Source: Ahaetulla prasina (lineage: Eukaryota; Chordata; Lepidosauria; Squamata; Colubridae). Taken from it: DNA of 64,000 nucleotides. Positions 52,850-63,503 of this stretch are shown here, piece after piece. Under the pieces are notes generated by a model, which had not been told where the DNA came from, ran no database searches, and saw only the letters and a list, made by a program, of their open reading frames with translations. A program made the position numbers and the translations under genes. The stretch's first letter is position 1; the number at the start of each line of letters is the position of its first letter. The stretch covers positions 131,462,580-131,526,579 of the forward strand of contig NC_080542.1 in NCBI RefSeq assembly GCF_028640845.1. The letters run 5' to 3'.

Positions 52850-53784
52850 TTTTTAATTGAAAGAGTTTTAAAAAAAACAAAGACATTTTCCCCCTTTTTT
52901 CCCCCCTCCCTCCCAAAAAACCCCCTTCCCCCCTCCCTTCCCCCCCCCGGCTTCCCGGGTCAATCACAAGGTATTGTTATACATAAACCAAACATAGAAT
53001 AAAATTTTCCCTTCCAATCCAATTAACCACATCCAAAGCTTTTCATCTCCCAACCCCTCCCCATTACATAAAATAACTTTCTAATTATTCAAAGGCAATC
53101 TGATATTTCTTAATCTGATATCTATTTTGTAGATAATCAATCCATTTTTTCCATTCAATTAAATATCTTTCCTGCGTATTGTCTTTTAAAAAAGCTGAGA
53201 TTTTAGCCATCTCAGCCAAATTAATGACTTTCAGTATCCATTCTTCTATTGTAGGTACCTCTTCTTTCTTCCAGTATTGTCCAATCAACAGTCTTGCTGC
53301 TGTTATTAAATTCAGAATCAATTTAGTCTCAATCCCTGTACAATCCGTTATAATTCCCAAAAGGAAAAATTGTGGCAGGAACTTTATCTTCTTCTTCAGT
53401 ACATTTTGAATAATCCACCAAATTCTTATCCAAAAGACCTTAATTTTCTTGCAAGTCCACCAAATATGAAAATATGTAGCGTCATCACAATCACACCTCC
53501 AACATTTCGCTTGGATATTAGGATACATACGTGATAATTTTTTGGGATCTAAGTGCCATCTATAAAACATCTTATAAAAATTTTCCCTTAAATTCTGTGC
53601 TTGTGTAAACTTAACATTTCTAACCCAGATTTTCTCCCATGTTTCCAACATTATTGGTTCCTGAATATTCTGTGCCCATTTTATCATACAGTCCTTTACC
53701 AAATCCTTTTCCGAATCTATTTCAAGCAACACATTATACAATCTCTTTATATGCTCCTGGGTCTGATTTCTAATTTGCTTTATT
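52850..53784 (-). mobile_element. L1 LINE 3' end with target duplication
   Basis: A 17-bp direct repeat, CACAACTGACATAATTT, lies at 52833-52849 and 53785-53801. On the minus strand the insert has an ORF2 C-terminus, a G-rich 3' UTR (the plus strand shows C runs at 52890-52950) and an A-rich tail at 52850-52875. The length of 935 bp reflects 5' truncation. Confidence 0.93.
53085..53741 (-). CDS. C-terminal fragment of L1 ORF2
   Basis: An uninterrupted 218-codon frame: LRENFYKMFYRWHLDPKKLS (residues 51-70), a CWRC...H.WW.C cysteine-histidine motif (KCWRCDCDDATYFHIWWTC, about residues 80-98), FWIRIWWIIQNVLKKK, and EEWILKVINLAEMAKISAFL near the C-terminus, ending at QIAFE. This is the cysteine-rich end of the L1 protein, after the polymerase domain. 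The first Met is internal, since truncation removed the rest. Lack of stops and a perfect target duplication both point to a fairly recent insertion. It should not be functional alone. Confidence 0.78.
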   Translation of the reverse strand: MYNVLLEIDSEKDLVKDCMIKWAQNIQEPIMLETWEKIWVRNVKFTQAQNLRENFYKMFYRWHLDPKKLSRMYPNIQAKCWRCDCDDATYFHIWWTCKKIKVFWIRIWWIIQNVLKKKIKFLPQFFLLGIITDCTGIETKLILNLITAARLLIGQYWKKEEVPTIEEWILKVINLAEMAKISAFLKDNTQERYLIEWKKWIDYLQNRYQIKKYQIAFE

Positions 53785-53801
53785 CACAACTGACATAATT
53801 T

Positions 53802-54299
53802 GTATCATGTACACTACAACTTCATTGTTATATGCTGGATGCCTGTATCATTTAAAAAAAAAATCAGGATGGAAAAATTTGATGACTGCCATTGCCTCAC
53901 ACACTAATCTAAATTCATAGGTTTGAAAGAAGTATATGGATGTTTTCTTGCCCAACTTCTTGTCAAGGGCTGTTTCCTTTAACATAACTCTGACAAGGAT
54001 TCTTTCTGCGTATACGTAATATCAAGCTTTTTCTGGAGGAATTCATCAGGGGATGAACCAGCAGACCTTACATTTATTTATTTTAATTCTTAAACAAATA
54101 CATAGCCAACCAATTCACACACGGTAACTCTTAGAGGCTTACAGAATTAACTTTGAGGCTAAGGTTGAAGCTCAGATGTGTGCAATACAAAATATTCATG
54201 CATATATGTGTTTGTGGTAAGAGAATGGATTTCTATAGAAACAAGAACCTAGTTCTAAAAAAGACATTAAAAGAAGACTTTTGTTTCTGAAACCTTCTC
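53802..54299. other. noncoding DNA
   Basis: No gene recognised. 54070-54170 (ATTTATTTTAATTCTTAAAC, CGGTAACTCTTAGAGGCTTA) may be a reversed L2-type tail. Confidence 0.4.
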
Positions 54300-54728
54300 A
54301 TTGACCGGTGCGGTCTCACAGAGAGGGCCTCCTTAGGGTGCCGTCAGCCAAACAATGTTGGCTGGCGGCCCCCTGGGGAAGAGTGTTCTCTGTGGGGGCT
54401 CCGGCCCTGTGGAATGAACTTCCTGTGGGGCTACGTCTTCTCCCTGATCTTCGGACCTTTAAGCGCGAGCTCAAAATTTTTTCTTTCACCAAGCAGGGCT
54501 AACCTAAAATTTTAATTATAGATTTGTTAGTGGGGCTTTTAAGGGGTTTAATTTATTTAAAATTTTATACATCTATTTTAATATTCAGCGTATCAAATTA
54601 GATTTTTAATGAATATTGTATTTTAAATTTTTTTTTGTATTTATGTTTTATCTTGCTGTACATCGCCCTGATCTTTGGAGAAGGGAGGTATAAAAATGTA
54701 AATAATAAATAAATAAATAAATAAATAA
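54300..54728 (+). mobile_element. L2 LINE 3' end, short
   Basis: Encodes LLRVPSAKQCWLAAPWGRVF and LWNELPVGLRLLPDLRTFKR up to 54502, then 3' UTR and CATCGCCCTGATCTTTGGAG, GGGAGGTATAAAAATGTAAA and AAAT units. 5' truncated. Confidence 0.88.
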
Positions 54729-55344
54729 AATTGGTAAGCAGAGCATGGGTGTGTGTTCTAACTTTTATTTCTGAAAAGCTGAACCTGAAATCATCATTAT
54801 ATTATGGCATTTGCTGGGTATGCAACTTACTCTTATATAATGAAATCTTAGCATTTAAACTCACTCTGGACTCTCTTTTTAGGACTCTGCTTTCGTCTAG
54901 TTTCCACCTTTGGCTTCATGTAGGGATTTTGGCTAGCTTCTGATCCTATTGTGGATTATTACTTTTGCGTAGTTGCATCAATTATCTATTCCTTGAACAG
55001 CAGCCTAATCAGCCAGCTAACCTGGCTAGAACAACAAAACTGGAAAACATTAGTTTTTGTCTCTCAACTGCTTGCCTATCCAAGCTACCAAAGCAGTTAT
55101 TCCAATGGTGGCCAGAATATCTGTGACAGTTTTGCACATTATTATACCAAAAAACACAGCTCATCAATATATGAAACATATGATAGTAAACATATATGGA
55201 AGTGGCATAATTTTGATTTTCTACTGAGTTGAATCAATATCTTTCCAGAAACAGAATCAGGGAAGGTTAAGAATGGTTTCCAGTGGTCCTTAACCATATG
55301 GCCATATAAGGAATTTCCTGTGTCTCCATTGCCGCAAGATAATC
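54729..55344. other. unique noncoding DNA
   Basis: Open frames here carry no known domain; no repeat recognised. Confidence 0.45.
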
Positions 55345-55407
<63 letters not shown>

Positions 55408-55416
55408 TGCATTTAT
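55345..55416 (+). repeat. ATTT tetranucleotide array
   Basis: About 17 TTTA units with one variation near the right end. Confidence 0.97.
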
Positions 55417-55660
55417 TTCTACTTCTTCTGATTGATGATTTCCATGAGACGATTTCCTTATTTTATAAGAACAACACTATTATAGAGGGGGTCTGATTAA
55501 GAGATTGAAGCCTCAGAACTATCCTATAGGCTCTATTTGGATATTTTAATTCCTGTAATACAGTGACTCTCAATACCTACCAAAAGTAAGTGGAGATAGT
55601 TTGACCTTAATCATAATCAACTTGAAGAGATACTTTATACCTTCAGCTGTTGATGGTAGA

Positions 55661-55900
55661 GAATTCAGAGATTATTCCAATATCTAAGGGGCTGCCACAA
55701 AAGAAGAGCAGGTCAACCTATTTTCCAAAGCACCAAAAGGCAAGACTAGAAACAATGGATATAAACTAATCAAGGAGAGATTTACTGACAGTGAGAAGAA
55801 TTAATTAGTAGAACGACTTGCCTCCAGAAGTTGTGGGTGCTCCAACACTTGAGGATTTTAAGAAGAGATTTTTAAGAAGAGACAACCTTTTGTCAGAAAT
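55661..55900 (+). mobile_element. CR1 LINE 3' fragment
   Basis: TTCCAATATCTAAGGGGCTG, CTATTTTCCAAAGCACC, AACTAATCAAGGAGAG and CCAGAAGTTGTGGGTGCTCC follow CR1 order, with AAGAAGAGATTTTTAAGAAG as a local duplication. The canonical CR1 end is missing. Confidence 0.75.
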
Positions 55901-55985
55901 AGCAAGGCCAGCTGGGAATTCTGGGAGTTGAAGACCTCTAGGCTTAAAGTTGCCAAGGTTGGTGATCCCTGCTCTAGCTGATATG
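55901..55985 (+). mobile_element. half of a palindromic MITE (family 3)
   Basis: GCTGGGAATTCTGGGAGTTG, GTTGCCAAGGTTGGTGATCC and CTG match the right half of 58142-58225. It may have replaced the CR1 end. Confidence 0.6.
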
Positions 55986-55989
55986 CTCA

Positions 55990-57660
55990 TCAGATGAGGT
56001 GCTGATCCAGAAAATGGGCATCATTCAGCTAGGAATGAGCCACCAGAACTTGAGTTGGTCAAAAACAATCAAATAACTCCATCTTCCTGAAGACTTATCA
56101 AGAATTAAACAAATATAAAAAATTTCACAGTTGGATATGGCATTTTACTCAGTATTTTGATGCATTTTCTTAAAAACAAAACAAAACAACATGATCCCCT
56201 TCCTCCTCCATATTATTATATTGATTTTCTTCTCTCTCTGGAGAATTTCAGATTAATTTGTAATTAAACACATACAGAGGAGATGATGAAGAAATAACCT
56301 AATTATATACCAAATGGATGCCCTGAGGCTATCGTCCAATTATTCCAGCCACTGAAATGATTTAAACAAACAACAAACAAACACTGAGTCCTTTCCTTTC
56401 GTGGTGAGATTTAATTTTAATTTGCCATCACATTCTCTAACTCTGCTTTATTCAGTGAAGTGATTTCAAAATATGCATTTAGCATCCATACAAAGGAAAC
56501 AGATAACAAGCAAATAACAAATGCAAATGATAATTTTGGCCATTGTTCCTGAGTTAAAGGCATGCACATCCTATATCCAGTATGCAGGAGGGGAGCAGAA
56601 GCAACGAGTGAATTAGTGTGGTGTTTATATCCCCAAAGACCTTAATTATTTGCAATTATGCAGATTGGAAGCAACTCTTTACTCTAGCAGAAAATGCCTA
56701 TCGAATTGTATAAATCCAGCAGCATTCACTTCCACTGTGAAGTTGTTTGGAAGGTGTACAGAGTTCCAAAAACTCTATGCTAGTCATTCTTGTGTGTTTT
56801 TAAAAAATGTGTTGCATGTGTACAGGAAAAGGATGAAAAAAAGACTGAGGGAAGAAAAATTCAGATGGAATGCATTTCTCTTAGGAGAAAGGTGGTTTGG
56901 TAATTGAAGCATTCCAGCTTATTATTCTCCTCCTTCCCAAAACGCCCTGGTGCCACTAACCAAAATTGACCACTCTAACCAACAATTTTCATCATTCCAT
57001 CATGTGCCAAAGGACATGACGTCACAAGGCCAGCAAAATATTACATGGGCTGTCTTTAGAGTTCAGCCAACTCTGATCTATTATGAATTCATTGGTTGTG
57101 ATGATTTCATCCATGAGCATAAAAGATTTTGTGGTTATTTCAGTCAAGGCAGCTTAGTAATGGCCCTCATAATTTGGAAGAAGTGGGGAATTGGCAACTG
57201 AAAATTATGTACTTCAGGTCTTGTATATTTCCCATGCAAAAATGGATGAAAGCATCAGGATCACTATTACAATTTAGACACAAGGAATGTGTTCCAGGAA
57301 ATACCATGGAGTAAGAGGAACAAGCCAAAAAGAGAAATGAAAACAGGAACGGCTATCAGGAAGAAGTCAAAAATGTATGGTTAGAAGAGTGCATAGAGTT
57401 ATGTCATATGGGGGTATTGAAGGTCTGGACTATATGCAGTGTTGGTTTACTACAAACTATCTTTTTGGTTTATGATTCTGGTTGCATTTAAATTCACATT
57501 TTTGCAAATAAGGCACATTGAAGTCTGTGAAAATACTTTTCAGTAGGTCACGACTTGACAAAATGTTATTTGCTGAACAATATGGATAAAACTACACTAC
57601 CATTTTCATTCAATGCCTAATCATGATTTAAATTTTATAGTAATTACTTTGGCCTTAACT
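55990..57660. other. unique noncoding DNA, possible conserved element
   Basis: No gene or transposon recognised. 56200-56480 is repeat-free with TAAT-rich motifs (TTTGTAATTAAACAC, TTTAATTTTAATTTG), a composition seen in conserved noncoding elements; not testable here. Confidence 0.45.
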
Positions 57661-57663
57661 AAA

Positions 57664-58010
57664 TGTCTATGGAGCTTTCCAATCATCCAGGTCATGGTTG
57701 TCTCAAAGGTGCTTTTCCAAGAGGCAACTGGACTTTCTGATTTTTCTTTGAAGACATTTTGCTTCTCATCCAAGAAATTTCTTGAATGAAACTTTTTGGA
57801 TGACAAGCAAAACCAATGGTGGGATTCAAATAATTTAAAAACCAGTTCTCTGACTTAATGATTTCTTCCAACAACTACTTCACCAAACTGCTCAGAAAGT
57901 TAACAACTGGTTCTCCTGAAGTGGTGTGAACTGGCTGAATCCCACGACTGAGAAAACATCTTCAAAGAAAAACCAGAAAGTCCAGTTGCCTCTTGAAAAA
58001 CCATTTTTGG
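57664..58010. mobile_element. Penelope-like inverted terminal repeats, MITE inside
   Basis: The left arm (57664-57785) has GGCAACTGGACTTTCTGATT and CTTTGAAGACATTTTGCTTC. The right arm (from about 57786, resuming at 57951-58010) has GATGACAAGCAAAAC, ATCTTCAAAGAAAAACCAGA and AAGTCCAGTTGCCTCTTG. The arms are inverted copies meeting near 57780. A 137-bp MITE (57814-57950) splits the right arm within its AGCAAAAC box. Confidence 0.65.
57814..57950 (+). mobile_element. hAT-type MITE (family 4)
   Basis: Starts CAATGGTGGGATTCAAATAA and ends GGCTGAATCCCACGACTG, an inverted pair. The flanks AGCAAAAC and AGAAAACA suggest an 8-bp duplication with one lost base. The central AACTGCTCAGAAAGTTAACA has no coding potential. 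Confidence 0.72.
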
Positions 58011-58141
58011 GTTGGCCTTAACTATTTTATAAGATTTGAAGAAGAACACCTAAGGGCCAAATTAAACAGTAAGAAGCATGGTAATCCTGGAACAAAAATG
58101 AGCATTAATTTCACAATCCCCTGGGAAACTTCAGTCTAGAT

Positions 58142-58225
58142 CAGGGGTCTCCAACCTTGGAGTTCCCAGCTTTTCTGGGAGTTGAAGTCCACAAGTCTTA
58201 AAGGGACCAAGGTTGGAGACTCCTG
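58142..58225 (+). mobile_element. 84-bp palindromic hAT-type MITE (family 3)
   Basis: CAGGGGTCTCCAACCTTGG at the left and CCAAGGTTGGAGACTCCTG at the right are near-perfect inverted repeats with little between. The flanks GTCTAGAT (58134-58141) and ATCTAGAT (58226-58233) agree at seven of eight bases and match the hAT target consensus nTCTAGAn. Confidence 0.88.
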
Positions 58226-58233
58226 ATCTAGAT

Positions 58234-58610
58234 GGACCTCTGTGCAAGATTGTCAGATGTTCCACTGTCTGTGAGAAGGCTTTATCCTAATGTCACTTTG
58301 CACATGACCCTGCTCTTCTTCCATTTGTTTAAAGCAAAGGCAGCATAGCCTAATGACGCATGAAAGTAGATGCTGTCTATTTTATCCACAGAGGCTGAAG
58401 TACAAATTGGGAAATTTCTTTCTTTGGACTTATCACCACCATTTACATTTACAACCCATTCTCTCCAACTCAAGATAATATACTAGATTTTCCTAACATA
58501 CCAATACATGCATAGGGATCTGTATGATACAAGGTGATGATAAAACATCCAATGATGACACATGTATGTGGTTTTATCATACAAATGCATTTTTTTGTTG
58601 GATGTGGGAA
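58234..58610. other. unique noncoding DNA
   Basis: No gene or repeat recognised. Confidence 0.4.
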
Positions 58611-58611
58611 T

Positions 58612-58818
58612 GCAAGACTTTGGTCTTCTCGCAGACATTTCATTACCCAAGTAAGTAACATCATCAGTGCTAGGAGAGAGTGGGTTTGCTCTCTTTTTAT
58701 ATACTATGGACTTGCCTTGTCACTGTTTGTAGAAGTTCTTGTTCTTGGTGGGTCTTTGATTAAGCTGTTTACTGGGTTATTTGTGTTACCTTGTAGGATA
58801 GGATAAGAAAAGAAAATA
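58612..58818 (-). mobile_element. Penelope-like terminal repeat, left of an L1
   Basis: Contains the ribozyme-like core at 58634-58667 and AGTGCTAGGAGAGAGTGGG, GTTTACTGGGTTATTTGTGT. Its partner, in the opposite sense, continues at 59662 after an L1 insertion. Confidence 0.55.
58634..58667 (-). ncRNA. hammerhead-like RNA core, best box match
   Basis: On the minus strand: CTGATGA, extra T, GTTAC, loop TTACTTGG, GTAAT, GAAA, TGTC. CUGAUGA is the canonical first box. The pentamers pair (one G-U). The GUC triplet follows GAAA after one base. It shares box order and spacing with 34221-34254 and 20085-20119. Confidence 0.5.
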
Positions 58819-59660
58819 ATATTGGAAGAAAGAAGACTTACCTACATTTGGAGAATGGATTAGTAAAGTATCAAATTTAGCAGAAATGGCAAAAAATTCT
58901 GCCTACTTGAAAGACTGTACACAAGAAAAATATATTTTGGAATGGAGAAAGTGGATTGATTATATTCAAAATAAGTATCAGATTAAAAAATATCAATTAG
59001 TTTTTGAGTGAAGTTAGGAATTGCTATGTATTAGGGTTTAAGAAAGAAGGGAATTGATAGTGTGATGGTGTGATGGTGTGAAATGGAATATGTTTTATGT
59101 TATATTTTAGATTATGTTTGTTAGTTACAATACCCTGTATTCTGTTCTGGGAAGTCTCGGGGGGGGGGAATGGGGGGGGAAGGGGAAGATTATAAATTGA
59201 TTGATTGCCATTATACAGGAATAATGGTAGAATTAAACAAGTTGGAATGGTTAAAGTCGGGACTGCTCGGTAACCATTCCTGAAGGGAAAGGGTAAGGTA
59301 AGAGGAGTAAAGAAGGAAGAAAGTAGGTAGGCAGGTAGGTAGGTAGGAAAGAAGGGAGGGAGAAGAAAGGATAGGAGGAGAAGGAGGAGGAGAAGATAAA
59401 GGGTTAGAAAGGATGGTAGTGAGAAGTGGGAAAGAGGCGGGGAAGTAGGAAAGCGAGGAGAAGGATGGTGGGGAAAGTCGAAGAAGGATGAGAAGGGTAG
59501 AAAGGATTAAGGGAGGGAGTGGCGGTCGAGCAGCCCTGATTGAGTATAATTTGAGTATAGGATCGATTATTGGATAAGTGATTGTATTGTACACTGGTCA
59601 AATTGTGGGAATTATTATGGAAAATAAAAAATTTTGCCCTGAAAAAAATAATAACAAAAC
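58819..59660 (+). mobile_element. L1 LINE 3' end with G-rich 3' UTR
   Basis: Encodes, just after 58826, YWKKEDLPTFGEWISKVSNL, AEMAKNSAYLKDCTQEKYIL and YQIKKYQLVFE then a stop near 59011. This matches the C-terminus of the L1 at 53085-53741. The 3' UTR has G runs at 59160-59185 and a purine-rich part (59280-59520), ending AAAATAAAAAATTTTGCCCT and an A-rich tail. It is inserted in a PLE terminal repeat. The target duplication is not clear. Confidence 0.85.
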
Positions 59661-59661
59661 A

Positions 59662-59740
59662 ACAAAGCTCAGTGAGTACCGAGGACTCCACGGTTCAACC
59701 CTGAGCTACAAACGTTCTCTTCTGTTGGTGTTTATATGAG
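59662..59740 (+). mobile_element. Penelope-like terminal repeat, right of an L1
   Basis: AAAGCTCAGTGAGTACCGAG, GACTCCACGGTTCAACCCTG and AGCTACAAACGTTCTCTTCT match 34310-34375, confirming shared origin of the two PLE termini. Confidence 0.6.
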
Positions 59741-61893
59741 GTGTAGACTGTCATTGGGTGTCATTGCATTTTGCTTCAGACGCCTGTGAGCCTGTATGTT
59801 TTACTTTTTAAAAACATTTGTGAGATAGATTAAAATGAAATATGGTAGTTCAAAGTCCTACAGACTGCTTCAAAATGTAATGGGACCTGAAATTTGGTCT
59901 TCTTGATAATTTGTACTTTACCTCAATGATATTTATAAATAATTTCCTTGGTAGTTTTTTTTTTAATTAAATAAAACATAACACTCTTTTAAAATATTTC
60001 CTACTCTAATTGCAATCTTGTAGTGACACCATTACAAGAAGATTGAACATTCATTACTAGGTAATGTGTACAAACAACTTGGCATGATTGGTGAAATTCA
60101 ATGTTAGCTCCTGCATTAGTCATAATGAAATAACTGCTGAAAAAGATGAATCAGGTTAAAGTGGAAATTACAATTATTATCACTTTCCATTGTGCCTAAA
60201 TGTGTTCGAACTGGTTTCTGTGATTTTTGTTCCACCTTTTGTACCCTTCTTCATATTATGAAATGGGTATTTTTTTACTAACTTCAGACCATAGCTGTCT
60301 TCCTCACAGGCATTTTGTGGTTTGTTTGTTTGTTTTAAATAATGGCAGCATTTCACAATTCTGCATGTGCCCATTGGCTCAAAAAGATATAAACTACTTT
60401 TTTTCATGGGAAATATCTTCTGAAGGAGGGGCTGCTTCAGAATGTCACTGGAAGTCAAGGGAATTCTTTAAAAATATTTTGAAAAAATATTTCCAAAATG
60501 GTGGACCAGTTTAGGAGCAGAAATCTGCCATCTTTTCACACCATAAACCCATGTTTTCTCTCAGTGCCTTGTTAAATTATAATTTACGTTTGAAGAACAG
60601 GGCCTGTTTTCCTCCCAACCGAATGAATATCCATGCCTTTTATGGTTTGTTATGGAGCACAGGAAAGGAAAAATCTCTTCTGAATGACCCTTTCTTTTCT
60701 TAAAAACAAATGTTCCAAAAGCAGAGTTGCACATATATTTTAAATGAAAAATACAGATGTCCTAGAAATGCACATGTGGGCTGTTATTTCAATACATTCA
60801 AGGCTAAACTCCAGTGGGACTACTCTAAAGTAAATGGTTTGGAGAATATCCTGTTTCTGCCTCCCTAAATTGGGTTGACATTATAGGAGCAGTCTATTAA
60901 AATCACTGCAGTTAGTTTGCGGGGTGGGTTAAGGATTGTTGTTTTTGCAAATTTTTATTTTTCTGGGACACAATTTCTTTCATTGGGGGTGAGGAGGAGA
61001 GGTTTGCTAAACTTTTAAAAGGTTTTTAATCATTATTATTTGTGGGGTTTGGGGAGGCACACTTAGGGTGCATTGAGGCTAGTCCATTTTCTTCTTTCAG
61101 CACTGTGTCTATGTTCCATTTATGCTGTGTTTAGATTAGCGCAGACACAAATTTCCTCTGTCTCACAGCCAGTCATGAATCACTGAGAAACGGAGCTGCT
61201 GCCCCATCAGGAAAAACTGACAAATCCCAGCTTTAAAATAACAAGTGCTTGACAGCTCAGTTTACAAAATAGCAGATTGCAGCTACACAGCACAACTCAG
61301 CTACGGATGACATAATAATGACACACTTAAGACTTATTTAGTCTTTTTTTTCTTCCTGCTATAATTTCCAATAAATAAAACTGCCCAATAACAGGAGGAC
61401 CATTGTTCCCTATGCAGTTCCATTTTCTATGCTTACCAAACACCCTATAGTTTGCCCTGCAAAAACCAGGGCCTGGGAATTGTAATTGGAACATCATTTC
61501 CTGGTGGAAATTAATTAATTCTGAAATGTTGAGGGAACTTTTTTGACCCTCGCTATTTTCTTTTAAAAAGTCATTTGGCGATGAGTTCCTAATAGACTGG
61601 AAACATTTTTTCCTTCAGAATGTCTGTTGGTGTGTGAGTATGTGAATGCATAGTTCTGTTCCTTATGGGAGTAGATGTTCCTAAAATAGACTTGTAAGTT
61701 TCGAAGTGGTGTGGAATAATCCAATACATCATTTTAGTCTGAAACAAAAAAGCCAGAAGAAATAAATTTTCTCTTTCTATTTACCTGTCCAATACTTTCA
61801 GATATATATGCTTTTTTTCTGGTACAATTTTCCTCTTGCAAATTATTAATGAATATATTAAAAATTAAAATAAAACACATACACGCACACACA
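59741..61893. other. unique noncoding DNA, possible conserved element
   Basis: No gene or transposon recognised in 2.1 kb. 61120-61400 is a repeat-free stretch with AGTCATGAATCACTGAGAAA and TGACATAATAATGACACAC, which could be a regulatory element. Confidence 0.45.
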
Positions 61894-62069
61894 CATGGGT
61901 TGCTACTGGTTCTCCCCGGACTGGGCAAACTGGTAGCAGCAGCAGCAGCAGGAGGCTCTGCCCACCAGCCCGGATGCTTTTGTGCATGTGCAAAAGTGTT
62001 CCATGGGCGCATGAGGGCATGCACAACCACAAGAAAAACGGTGGCAACGGGATTTGCAATCCACTACTG
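61894..62069 (+). mobile_element. hAT-type MITE (family 2)
   Basis: Begins CATGGGTTGCTACTGGTTCT and ends TTGCAATCCACTACTG. It has a short GCA expansion (61936-61951) in the core. The left end merges with AC repeats so the target duplication is unclear. Confidence 0.7.
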
Positions 62070-62077
62070 ACACATAT

Positions 62078-62879
62078 ATATGTATACACAGAACACAAAA
62101 ACACAAATAATTTGTTTTGGGAATGAAAGAGCTTTGGAAAAGGTTTCATAGAATGCAATAGCAGAGTGTGTCTATAGGGAATGATAAAGATCTGTTGTAT
62201 CTAAGCTAACTCCCCTTGGTGGAGTTTTCTTTAATAAATAGATAACATATGGGTTACATTACTTTACTTTCAATAGCCATATAGTTAAATGAGTGATAAT
62301 ACTTGAATAGTATTTATTAATGGTACCTTTAACTTTAAACAAAAGTAGAAAATCGAATGCCACTGGGAGAGGGGTGTCCATAAAATATGTTTTTTTTAAA
62401 AAAAGTAGAAATGGTGGCCATAATGGTTATATCAATGCTCTGCATATTTTTTATTTGCATATGCATCATACACCTGGTGGACCTTTGATGGCACCATCAT
62501 GGTTGCCATACTTACTTTTTTAGCTATGATGTGTGAACATTCTTTGCACGGGATGTATCCTGGACCCCCTGTTTTTAATAACATCTCAAAAAAGATAGTT
62601 GAAGAAATGCTGATAGAGTTTCAAGGTGCAGAAAGTTAGGAGGATTGGCTAATAGTTTAAGATAAAAAGGGGAAGATTAAAAAAGATCTTAAAAGTGATG
62701 GAATAAGATGGAATTTAGTGGAAAGAAACGTAAAGATTTGCAGTTGGGAGGGCGAAATGCGAGGAACATATACAGGTAAAGCTCAAACGAAAGCCATACA
62801 TTTATCAACTGCATGAACTTACAGAAGCTTCGAAAGCAGTATCTTAGGAGTCCTCAGACTGATGACCATAACAGCATCT
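62078..62879. other. unique noncoding DNA
   Basis: No gene or repeat recognised. Confidence 0.45.
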
Positions 62880-63025
62880 CCAAAGTCATATGATCAGAAT
62901 TTGAATGCTTAGCAGCTAGCGGGTATTTATGAAAGTTGCAGTGTGTCAGATTCATGTAGTTGCCATTTGAGGTCTTAGCAAATGAAATTCTAATCCCAAT
63001 TGTGGTCGTAAAGTGAGAACTAGGC
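62880..63025 (-). mobile_element. fragment of the 36145-type DNA transposon
   Basis: AATCCCAATTGTGGTCGTAA and AGTGAGAACTAGGCTATAG are the inverse of that family's first 45 bases; TTGCAGTGTGTCAGATTC and CAGAATTTGAATGC fit the interior loosely. Confidence 0.45.
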
Positions 63026-63503
63026 TATAGAAGTGATCTGGCTTGGCAATAATTCATATTAAAGGGATCTGGATTTCCCTTTAGTCACAAGTTAACCATG
63101 AGCCCACAGTGTGAGGCGGTTACTAAATAATTAGCTGCTATCATGAGGGACATGATATAGGAGCATAGAGTTAATCTAATGAGGAGCAACTATTCTTTTC
63201 TACTCCACCTTGTTCAGATTCTGACCTCCCCTTGGAGTGCTGCAGCTAGGTACCGCAGTCAAAAAAGAATAATGAAACAGGTAACCTTGAAGAAAAGGAT
63301 GAAGAGATACTGCTAGAAAATAATAAAATAAGAGAGGCAGGAGACAGTAGTTGCTTAACAGTTGAAGAAAGAAACCAGGGAAGGATCCAGTCTAGTGGTC
63401 CAAATAATTAAAAGTGGCTGACGTTTGTTCTTTCAGACTTACAGTGGTCTGGAAACCAAACCCTTGGTGAAACAGTTAACAATTTGAACATATGTAGCCC
63501 ATA
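63026..63503. other. unique noncoding DNA
   Basis: No gene or repeat recognised. Confidence 0.4.

Noticed and set aside
54731..55232. Two overlapping open frames of 70-93 codons
   Set aside because: No domain, no codon bias visible and no splice structure; treated as chance.
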